Source: Paenibacillus sp. JZ16 (GTDB lineage: Bacteria; Bacillota; Bacilli; Paenibacillales; Paenibacillaceae). Taken from it: a DNA stretch of 64,000 bases. The DNA lies in the NCBI RefSeq assembly GCF_015326965.1, contig NZ_CP017659.1, positions 3,100,001 through 3,164,000 on the forward strand. Direction: 5' to 3'. The position numbers were made by a program, and so were the translations under genes. The notes under the pieces were generated by a model. That model saw only the letters and a list, made by a program, of their open reading frames with translations. It made no database searches and was not told where the DNA came from. This document shows, piece after piece, positions 26,664-32,745 of this stretch; the first letter of the stretch is position 1, and every line of letters begins with the position of its first letter.

Positions 26664-27128
26664 TTAGTTCCCCCGCTGGCGCTGTCTTGCTCTTGCCTCG
26701 CCGCCTTTGCGGCCCGCTTCTTCACGGCTCATCTTGCCGTCCCCGCTGCTGCCGCTGTCGCTTCTGGCTTCGCCGCCCTGCTGTCCAATCTCTTGATAGA
26801 ACTCACGTCCGTGGGATTCCGAGGTAGCCTCGCCGCCTTTGCGTCCGATGTCCTCATAGAATTCCCTGCCATGGGAATCGGAAGTCGCTTCCCCGCCCTT
26901 CTGGCCGATTTCCTGATAAAATTCCTTATCATGGGAGTTTGACGTGGAGTCTCCTCCCTTTTTACCGATGTCCTGATAAAACTCTTTGTCATGGGAACGG
27001 GAAGTTGCTTCGCCGCCCTTCCGTCCAATTTCTTGGTAGAACTCTTTGTCATGGTTGTTCGCAGTTGCTTCTCCACCTAAACGTCCTGCTTCTTCACGGC
27101 TCATCTTTCCATTGTTGTTATTAGCCAT
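26664..27128 (-). CDS. gsiB: KGG-repeat general stress protein (GsiB-like)
   Basis: This is a 154-residue hydrophilic, LEA-like protein built from tandem 20-residue units around KGGEAT...SHDKEFYQEIG. At least five units occupy residues about 18-118, flanked by two copies of KMSREEAGRxGGEA. The DNA repeats with a 60-bp period. B. subtilis GsiB has the same design with about five units and is induced by glucose starvation and general stress. AAGGAG precedes the ATG. I could not find a convincing sigma-B promoter by eye. Confidence 0.9.
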   Translation of the reverse strand: MANNNNGKMSREEAGRLGGEATANNHDKEFYQEIGRKGGEATSRSHDKEFYQDIGKKGGDSTSNSHDKEFYQEIGQKGGEATSDSHGREFYEDIGRKGGEATSESHGREFYQEIGQQGGEARSDSGSSGDGKMSREEAGRKGGEARARQRQRGN

Positions 27129-27391
27129 TCTGAATCACTCCTTATAGGTAATTTGAAGTTGTTGCTCGTCCACGTTATGATATTAAACTCCTGACCAGAG
27201 ATGAAACACTTGTTGTGCATAAATGTGCAATGAAAATCGATCAAAACCGTGATGAATCCTATGTAAACCTTGATATAAGAAAAAACTATCAACGTACATT
27301 CTAAAGAAGACAGAACTCGATTAGATGTTATTTTCTTGCATGATCAGGTAAGGGCATGCTTCGAAGTTTATACTTTCTGATATCTTAAGCG

Positions 27392-27426
27392 AAAAAAAAA
27401 GCTCCGCACAAGGTACGGAGCTTTTT
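27392..27426. terminator. Terminator at the end of the tRNA cluster
   Basis: AAGCTCCG pairs with CGGAGCTT, with A9 on one side and T5 on the other. It lies 14 nt after the last tRNA (Leu) on the minus strand. Confidence 0.85.
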
Positions 27427-27439
27427 CTTAATATTCGTA

Positions 27440-27522
27440 TGCGGTAGAGAGGACTCGAACCTCCACGGGTATACACCCACTACCCCCTCAAGATAGCGTG
27501 TCTGCCATTCCACCACTACCGC
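27440..27522 (-). tRNA. tRNA-Leu (GAG), second identical copy
   Basis: The sequence is the same 83 nt as at 18427-18509, with anticodon GAG in the loop TTGAGGG. It is the last gene of the cluster. Confidence 0.95.
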
Positions 27523-27562
27523 ATAATATAAGGAGTACATCGTTTCGTTGCTTTGTAAAAAA

Positions 27563-27638
27563 TGGTGAGCCATGAAGGGCTCGAACCTTCGACACCCTGA
27601 TTAAAAGTCAGGTGCTCTACCAACTGAGCTAATGGCTC
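27563..27638 (-). tRNA. tRNA-Lys (TTT)
   Basis: GAGCCATTAGCTCAGTTGG at the 5' end, loop CTTTTAA giving anticodon TTT, T-arm GGTTCGAGCC, encoded CCA at the 3' end. Confidence 0.96.
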
Positions 27639-27671
27639 TCGATGACAATCGTGCTGCTGCCATATAAGAAA

Positions 27672-27893
27672 GTTATATAGAAAGTGGTGACCCGTAGGGG
27701 ATACTCTCTCTTCGTTCGAGACTGCGAAGCTTATCCTAACGATGATTATGCTCCGACGAACCGACGGGGTTCTCATCCCGAGGTTATATAGAAAGTGGTG
27801 ACCCGTAGGGGATACTCTCTCTTCGTTCGAGACTGCGAAGCCTATCCTAACGATGATTATGCTCCGACGAACCGACGGGGTTCTCATCCCGAG
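27672..27893 (-). repeat. Two 111-bp tandem repeats ending in the tRNA-Glu 3' end
   Basis: Two units (27672-27782 and 27783-27893) differ at one base. On minus each reads: core of about 80 nt, then the last 17 nt of the neighbouring tRNA-Glu including CCA (TCCCCTACGGGTCACCA), then CTTTCTATATAAC. The tRNA-Glu gene is in register with a third unit. The core is shared with the repeats at 28815-29429. It holds two hairpins, GAACC/GGTTC and CTTCG/CGAAG. The units lack D-arm and anticodon sequences, so they are not tRNA genes. Confidence 0.9.
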
Positions 27894-27906
27894 GTTATAT
27901 AGAAAG

Positions 27907-27981
27907 TGGTGACCCGTAGGGGATTCGAACCCCTGTTACCTCCGTGAAAGGGAGGTGTCTTAACCCCTTGACCAACGGGCC
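27907..27981 (-). tRNA. tRNA-Glu (TTC)
   Basis: GGCCCGTTGGTCAAGGGG at the 5' end, loop CTTTCAC with anticodon TTC, T-arm GGTTCGAATCC, encoded CCA. It is followed by two tail repeats before tRNA-Lys. Confidence 0.96.
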
Positions 27982-28097
27982 ACTTTAACCACGTCGCCGT
28001 GACGACAAGATTGAGTATAGCATAATTCCAAAAATGCTGGCAAGCTTTTTTTTCGTAAATTTTAAAATTTATTTTTGGAGCTTTTTCGGCCAATAAA

Positions 28098-28793
28098 TCA
28101 GCCTAAAAATTCCGGTGTTAACTCCACTTCTTGAACGCTATTTCCTTCTCGATCCACATGGTATGCATGTGCATTTTCCCTTGAGCTTACGATTCGATGC
28201 AACCGTCCGTCCATAAAATGTAATGCAACCCCATCATCAGCAGCATATCCTGCTTGTACTTCACCTTGAAGCACGAGTTTATGATAGGCAGGTCTTCTTT
28301 TGCTCTCACCATCATAATGCGGGCAATGACTGCCTTGTAATATACCCAAACCCCCAAGCTTGTACAAAGGCGCGTTCAACGGGTCCGTCACCCCTTGCTC
28401 AAACCAACAAATGGAACCAGCGCTTAACCCGGTTAAGATGACACCCTGTCCATACGCCTCTTTGAGTATCTGATCCAGGCCCCATTCCTTCCACAAGACC
28501 AGCATATTCCGGGTATTGCCCCCGCCAACATAGATGATATCCTTCTCGAGTACAAAAGACCGAAGATCGGCAAAGTTCGGCTGAAACAGCGACAGATGAC
28601 TGGGAGTACACGGCAGTGTCCGGAAAGCATGATAGAAACGTTCAATATAACCATCCGCATCTCCGCTTGCCGTCGGAAGAAAACACACTTCAGGCAATTC
28701 TTTCGATACTTGTGCCAAAACATAGCGATCAAGCAGCAGATTATCCGGTTCCATCGAAAAACCGCCGCCACCCATTGCAATGATCTGCTTCAT
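28098..28793 (-). CDS. Peptidase E-like S51 serine peptidase
   Basis: The 231-residue protein begins MKQIIAMGGGGFSMEPDN, the conserved start of the YgaJ/peptidase E group. The nucleophile serine lies in ILTGLSAGSICWF near residue 113. Other family blocks are VCFLPTASGDADGY, IIYVGGGNTRNML and LGILQGSHCPHYD. It resembles class I glutamine-amidotransferase folds but acts as a dipeptidase in characterised members. ATG 28793 is preferred to an ATG 18 nt upstream, because family members start at MxQIIAMGGGG. It lies directly downstream of the last tRNA-Ser tail repeat. Confidence 0.88.
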   Translation of the reverse strand: MKQIIAMGGGGFSMEPDNLLLDRYVLAQVSKELPEVCFLPTASGDADGYIERFYHAFRTLPCTPSHLSLFQPNFADLRSFVLEKDIIYVGGGNTRNMLVLWKEWGLDQILKEAYGQGVILTGLSAGSICWFEQGVTDPLNAPLYKLGGLGILQGSHCPHYDGESKRRPAYHKLVLQGEVQAGYAADDGVALHFMDGRLHRIVSSRENAHAYHVDREGNSVQEVELTPEFLG

Positions 28794-28814
28794 TGAGCTC
28801 TCTTCCCCCATTCA

Positions 28815-29429
28815 CGCTCAACGAAAGAGAGAGGGATACTCTCCCTTCGGTCGAGACTGCGAAGTATTCCTAACGCTGCTTATGCTCCGACGAACCCTAT
28901 CCAGGGTTCTCATCCCTATGCAAAAAAAGCTCCCGATCACTTGGTGATGGGAGCTTTCTTCGATGTAACGCTCAACGAAAGAGAGAGGGATACTCTCCCT
29001 TCGGTCGAGACTGCGAAGTATTCCTAACGCTGCTTATGCTCCGACGAACCCTATTCAGGGTTCTCATCCCTATGCAAAAAAGCTCCCGATCACTTGGTGA
29101 TGGGAGCTTTCTTCGATGTAACGCTCAACGAAAGAGAGAGGGGTACTCTCCCTTCGGTCGAGACTGCGAAGTATTCCTAACGCTGCTTATGCTCCGACGA
29201 ACCCTATTCAGGGTTCTCATCCCTATGCAAAAAAAGCTCCCAATCACTTGGTGATGGGAGCTTTCTTCGATGTAACGCTCAACGAAAGAGAGAGGGGTAC
29301 TCTCCCTTCGGTCGAGACTGCGAAGTATTCCTAACGCTGCTTATGCTCCGACGAACCCTATCCAGGGTTCTCATCCCTATGCAAAAAAAGCTCCCAATCA
29401 CTTGGTGATGGGAGCTTTCTTCGATGTAA
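28815..29429 (-). repeat. Four 153-154-bp tandem repeats carrying the tRNA-Ser 3' end, a terminator and the shared core
   Basis: Units start at 28815, 28969, 29122 and 29276, and the tRNA-Ser gene itself begins the next period at 29430. On minus each unit reads: the tRNA-Ser terminator (AAAGCTCCCATCACC ... GGGAGCTTTTTT), the core (GGGATGAGAACCCT ... GAGAGTATC), then CCCTCTCTCTTTCG, nearly the last 14 nt of tRNA-Ser. Units are almost identical (GGATACT versus GGGTACT; TATCC versus TATTC). The core hairpin GAACCCT-loop-AGGGTTC replaces GAACC-CCGTC-GGTTC of the tRNA-Glu units. Confidence 0.92.
29383..29419 (-). terminator. Terminator directly after tRNA-Ser, repeated three more times downstream
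   Basis: GAAAGCTCCCATCACC pairs with the complementary GGGAGC arm and is followed by T7. Copies recur at about 29229, 29076 and 28922, one per repeat unit, so read-through RNA would meet four terminators in a row. Confidence 0.85.
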
Positions 29430-29436
29430 CGCTCAA

Positions 29437-29525
29437 CGGAGAGAGAGGGATTCGAACCCTCGCACCGCTTACGCAGTCTAACCCCTTAGCAGAGGGTCCC
29501 CTTATAGCCACTTGGGTATCTCTCC
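29437..29525 (-). tRNA. tRNA-Ser (GCT)
   Basis: Class II tRNA with acceptor stem GGAGAGA/TCTCTCC, anticodon loop TGCTAAG (anticodon GCT) and variable arm TGCGTAAGCG-type. CCA is not encoded. Its last bases and terminator are reused in the four tandem units downstream. Confidence 0.95.
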
Positions 29526-29528
29526 ATA

Positions 29529-29604
29529 TGGCTCCCCGAACAGGACTCGAACCTGTGACAACTCGATTAACAGTCGAGTGCTCTACCAACTGAGCTATCA
29601 GGGA
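29529..29604 (-). tRNA. tRNA-Asn (GTT)
   Basis: TCCCTGATAGCTCAGTTGG at the 5' end, loop CTGTTAA with anticodon GTT, T-arm GGTTCGAGTCC, encoded CCA. It is the first gene of the tRNA cluster in transcription order. Confidence 0.96.
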
Positions 29605-29630
29605 ACATTAAGTTGGATATTAATAATTTA

Positions 29631-30137
29631 TCATGACTTCATAGGGGAGTCAAGCTTCAGGAGTGTAAGGCGTCCGCTGCACTTTCCGCACCGATACCGG
29701 GCGGGATTCATCTTCCGTTTACGCAGATATTCGGTTGCGCAGACGCTGCAGCGTAGTTTATATCGGTATGGTTCCGGTTGACGACGGCCCGCGGCCTTGC
29801 CCTTCGGCAAGGATTTGCAGAAACGGCTCCCTCCAACGGCTTGCAGCAGGCTTTTGAAATCAGCGTCCCGATGCCGATATCCCCTGCCCGCGATATGCAG
29901 ATGATAGTGGCACAGCTCATGCTTGATGATCTTCTCCACCTCTTCCTTGCCGTTCGTAGCAAGCTGATGCGGATTGATCTCGATGTTATGGCTTTTCATG
30001 AAATAACGCCCGCCTGTTGAAGACAATCGCCGGTTAAACGTAGCCTGATGCCTGAACGGAACCCGAAAGCTTTCCAGCGAGATTTTCTCAACCCATGCCT
30101 GCAGTTCTTCATTACTCATCTCGTTCATCGTCACCAT
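29631..30137 (-). CDS. sprT: SprT family zinc protein
   Basis: This 168-residue SprT-like protein (YdcK in B. subtilis) has the metal-binding HELCHYHLH in the middle and a C-terminal zinc ribbon (LRCSVCATEYLRKRK ... YRCGKCSGRL). ATG 30137 follows AAGGAAGG; an upstream in-frame reading has no ribosome site. The position beside cmpA and a tRNA cluster is the same as in B. subtilis. The substrate is not known. Confidence 0.9.
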   Translation of the reverse strand: MVTMNEMSNEELQAWVEKISLESFRVPFRHQATFNRRLSSTGGRYFMKSHNIEINPHQLATNGKEEVEKIIKHELCHYHLHIAGRGYRHRDADFKSLLQAVGGSRFCKSLPKGKAAGRRQPEPYRYKLRCSVCATEYLRKRKMNPARYRCGKCSGRLTLLKLDSPMKS

Positions 30138-30235
30138 GTCTGATCCTTCCTTTTGCCGTATAAATGCTACTTGAATTTTAACTTCTCTCTGGGCTACACT
30201 GTCAAGTAGAAAGTATGGAGGGAGAACCTGCAATC

Positions 30236-30586
30236 ATGCCGAACATGCGCTACGTTATTTTAAAAGGACAGGACGAGCTGTTATTTGTTGAAATGCCCAG
30301 TGACTATGCTTACCAGCTCAGTGCTCTAAATTTACGCCTCAATAAGGAAATCGATAAACTCACCGCCGCAGGCAAACCTCAGCTGCCTCTTGCTGTAGCC
30401 GAATGCGACAATTTGGATCTGCTTCAGGAATCGCTGAGCATTCAAGGTGGTCTGGAATACATAAATGAGCTTGAGCAGGCCTTTGCTTCCCTTAAGGAAA
30501 CGGAATATCCGCTCATCTCATTGCTTACCGAAATTCGTGCTCTCCAAGCGCAGCTTGAGCAATGGTACGAGGAAGAAGCGTTATAA
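30236..30586 (+). CDS. Conserved hypothetical helical protein
   Basis: This 116-residue protein is not recognised. It begins MPNMRYVILKGQDELLFVEM, a possible small beta unit, and the rest is helical and acidic with coiled-coil character (YINELEQAFASLKETEYPL ... RALQAQLEQWYEEEAL). GGAGGGAG lies 10 nt before ATG 30236. It is divergent from sprT and 80 nt ahead of cmpA on the same strand. Confidence 0.6.
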   Translation: MPNMRYVILKGQDELLFVEMPSDYAYQLSALNLRLNKEIDKLTAAGKPQLPLAVAECDNLDLLQESLSIQGGLEYINELEQAFASLKETEYPLISLLTEIRALQAQLEQWYEEEAL

Positions 30587-30666
30587 TCGAGGTAGACCTG
30601 CACGCTTTGGGCTTTTTCCCCATATGCTATCCATACAGATGGAATTAGCAAGAGGAGGAGATACCC

Positions 30667-30798
30667 TTGCCGCAATGGCTCTGCAATCAATTGACACGCG
30701 CTTTTCGCAAAAAGGACAGACGTCAGATCAAGCTGCTGAATGAATGCTGGTACTTTTACCGGAATTCCCCGGGCGAAGAAAACTCGAATGCCCGTTAG
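30667..30798 (+). CDS. cmpA: Cortex morphogenetic protein CmpA
   Basis: A 43-residue protein starting MPQWLCNQLTRAFRKKD, then QIKLLNECWYFYR. It closely follows B. subtilis CmpA (37 residues), a sporulation protein that acts as a quality-control adaptor for spore-envelope assembly. The TTG start follows GAGGAGG at good spacing, and a strong terminator lies 28 nt downstream. Adjacency to sprT and tRNA genes supports the call. The C-terminal extension (NSPGEENSNAR) is longer than in B. subtilis. Confidence 0.85.
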   Translation: MPQWLCNQLTRAFRKKDRRQIKLLNECWYFYRNSPGEENSNAR

Positions 30799-30825
30799 TG
30801 CACTGCAACCGATCCATAGGTATGA

Positions 30826-30858
30826 CAATAAGCCGGACGCCCTGTCCGGCTTATTTTT
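30826..30858 (+). terminator. Terminator of cmpA
   Basis: AATAAGCCGGAC pairs with GTCCGGCTTATT, followed by T5. Confidence 0.9.
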
Positions 30859-30895
30859 GCATTTATTATGATGGCTGAATGGACGAATGTTATAC

Positions 30896-31366
30896 TTATA
30901 GATCGCTGCGTTTAGCTGGCCAGGAGCCCTGAAGCTTCCGGAGAAAAACAATTTGTCCCGTATGATACGCATCATGCATGATTAAGCTAAGTATTCGCTG
31001 CGGCGATTCGATGATCTCTGCCTCCGTCATCACTTCCATCTTCTGTCGTAAAGCGGCATGAACATCCTGAAGCTGCTCCCGAGCCGTATTCCATGCCCCC
31101 TCACTTGTGTCATGAATAAGAAACGTCTCGTCATTGCCGATTCCTTCATTAGGAAGCGGCGTTCCTTCCAATCTCGCGAGCAGACGCTGCTTGTAATACA
31201 GCAAATGCTGAACGTTCTCCCAAATGGAATTTGCCGCCTGCCCTTCCGGTTTCCACAAAGCCTGCTCAACTGTTACGTCCTTCAGGGCAGGAAGAATCGG
31301 CGGATACCAATCCTCCTGCCCCATCGCATAATCCCAGTTTTGGAGCAGCAGTTCCTTCATGTTCAT
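30896..31366 (-). CDS. DinB/YfiT-like four-helix protein
   Basis: This 156-residue DinB-superfamily protein has helices carrying spaced histidines (SIWENVQHLLYYKQRLL and LSLIMHDAYHTGQIVFLRKLQG), expected to bind a divalent metal. Members include thiol-dependent transferases and many of unknown role. The start at 31366 follows GGAGGCG. It faces cmpA (convergent) and is divergent from the CGNR gene. Confidence 0.85.
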   Translation of the reverse strand: MNMKELLLQNWDYAMGQEDWYPPILPALKDVTVEQALWKPEGQAANSIWENVQHLLYYKQRLLARLEGTPLPNEGIGNDETFLIHDTSEGAWNTAREQLQDVHAALRQKMEVMTEAEIIESPQRILSLIMHDAYHTGQIVFLRKLQGSWPAKRSDL

Positions 31367-31503
31367 AACCATCGCCTCCGCATCAAATTTGTAACCAGCA
31401 TAAATCAAATAGCATGTTACATAAAAATTAACACACTTCGGACCCCATTACAAGTAACTAGCAACATTAATATTTACTTGTTACAATAATGAGATGAGAA
31501 AGG

Positions 31504-32076
31504 ATGAGTTTCATGTTATGGGATGATTTTATAAACAGCGAATGGCATGACTGGAGGGGCAGCGGCCGATCCGAGGACCGGCTTGCCCGAGAGGATTGGC
31601 TCACCGATTTCATGAACCAATATCAGCTTCAAGTCAGCCTGCCCCTGGCCCCGGATGAGCTGGGGCAGTTGAGGGAGCTTCGTTCCTTCCTGTTAACGTG
31701 CGTTCAACACATCGTTGCGGGGGAGTCACCCTCTCCCATGGAGATAGAGCAATTAAACCGCTGGATGGCTGCTGGACCCGTTATTCGTCATCTGGAGATC
31801 GATGAGGAACAAAATTTGGCGCTGTCCTATATCCTCCAAAATCCTGGCCTGCAAGCAGCGGCTGCCGAGATTGCCGGCTCCTTTGCGCAAGCCATCGAGC
31901 AAGGCGAATTATCCCGGTTCCGCATCTGCACGAATCCCGATTGCCTCTGGGTATATTACGACGACACGCGTAACCGTTCCAAACGGTACTGCGACGATAA
32001 AATGTGCGGCAATCTGATGAAGGTCAGACGATTCCGGGCGAAGAAAAAACAGCAATCTTCGGACAGCGAGGACTAA
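31504..32076 (+). CDS. CGNR zinc-finger (ABATE-domain) protein
   Basis: The 190-residue protein has an N-terminal helical ABATE-like domain and a C-terminal zinc finger with CTNPDCLWVYYDDTRNRSKRYC and MCGNLMKVRRFR (CGNL in place of CGNR). Such proteins are thought to be DNA-binding regulators. The basic end KVRRFRAKKK fits. The target is unknown; a GNAT gene follows 66 nt downstream. Confidence 0.85.
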   Translation: MSFMLWDDFINSEWHDWRGSGRSEDRLAREDWLTDFMNQYQLQVSLPLAPDELGQLRELRSFLLTCVQHIVAGESPSPMEIEQLNRWMAAGPVIRHLEIDEEQNLALSYILQNPGLQAAAAEIAGSFAQAIEQGELSRFRICTNPDCLWVYYDDTRNRSKRYCDDKMCGNLMKVRRFRAKKKQQSSDSED

Positions 32077-32142
32077 GCCGAATGCTTATGCTGCGCGCAG
32101 TATACCTCCACATCCATTTTGAAGAAACTGAGGTGAGTAATC

Positions 32143-32583
32143 ATGAGCATCAAAAGGGTGACTCAAGCAGAATTGCCTTGGGTCAATCAACAATACGTGC
32201 ACATCGGCTTTCAGCCAAGTTCACTGGACAATGAAATCATTGCCATCGTCATGTCGCAAGACGACTACGCAGGAGTCGGTCGATTGGTTAGACTTAATGA
32301 ACACGAGGCGGAGCTCGGCGGTATTTATATTCTGGACAAGTTTAGAGGCCAGTCCCTCGCGCACGAAGTCGTCTCGTTTCTGGTGGAAGAATCCAAAAGA
32401 CTAGGTTTTAAGACGGTTTACTGCATTCCATTTGAGGAGCTGCAGCATTTCTATAAGAAGTTTGGTTTTCATGAAATCGATGTAAATGCTCCCGCAGTCG
32501 AACCCAAAATTTCAGCAAAATATCACTGGTGTCGCGAAAGATACGATAAAAAAGTACTGCTGCTAAAGCTGAGCCATGGCTAA
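32143..32583 (+). CDS. GNAT-family N-acetyltransferase
   Basis: The 146 residues show a compact acetyl-CoA-binding core: AELGGIYILDKFRGQSLAHEVVSFLVEES, then FKTVYCIPFEELQHFYKKFGF. The Q/RxxGxA-type pyrophosphate loop is degenerate (RGQSLA). GAGGTGAG lies upstream of the ATG. The substrate is unknown. It is followed by a long hairpin that probably ends transcription. Confidence 0.8.
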   Translation: MSIKRVTQAELPWVNQQYVHIGFQPSSLDNEIIAIVMSQDDYAGVGRLVRLNEHEAELGGIYILDKFRGQSLAHEVVSFLVEESKRLGFKTVYCIPFEELQHFYKKFGFHEIDVNAPAVEPKISAKYHWCRERYDKKVLLLKLSHG

Positions 32584-32636
32584 GCCAACCGCCAGGACAT
32601 GCCCCGTTAGCTCTTACTCCAAGAATTATTCAAAAA

Positions 32637-32723
32637 AAGAGCCGTTCTCCCCAAAGGAACTGCACCTCCAAATGTTAGGTCATCGCTAACAACTGGGGTA
32701 CAGTTCAAGGAGTTACGGCTCTT
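32637..32723. repeat. 87-bp imperfect palindrome between GNAT gene and tex
   Basis: AAGAGCCGT and ACGGCTCTT form the outer 9-bp arms. Inside, GAACTGCACC faces GGGGTACAGTTC. A7 precedes and CTTCTTCT follows. It would work as a bidirectional terminator for two convergent genes. The length and internal GAACTG/CAGTTC symmetry also resemble a small mobile palindromic repeat. Confidence 0.7.
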
Positions 32724-32745
32724 CTTCTATTTTACGCAGCAGTTC

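Noticed and set aside
27129..27300. Sigma-B promoter for the gsiB-like gene
   Set aside because: A GTTTAA is present, but no GGGTAT-like -10 lies at the right spacing, so it was not called.
28815..29429. Possible CRISPR array
   Set aside because: The units are 153-154 bp and almost wholly identical, with no unique spacers and no cas genes. They contain tRNA tails and terminators instead.
27672..29429. Repeat units as extra or pseudo tRNA genes
   Set aside because: Only the last 14-17 tRNA bases are present. There is no D-arm, anticodon arm or acceptor 5' strand, and the core does not fold as a cloverleaf.
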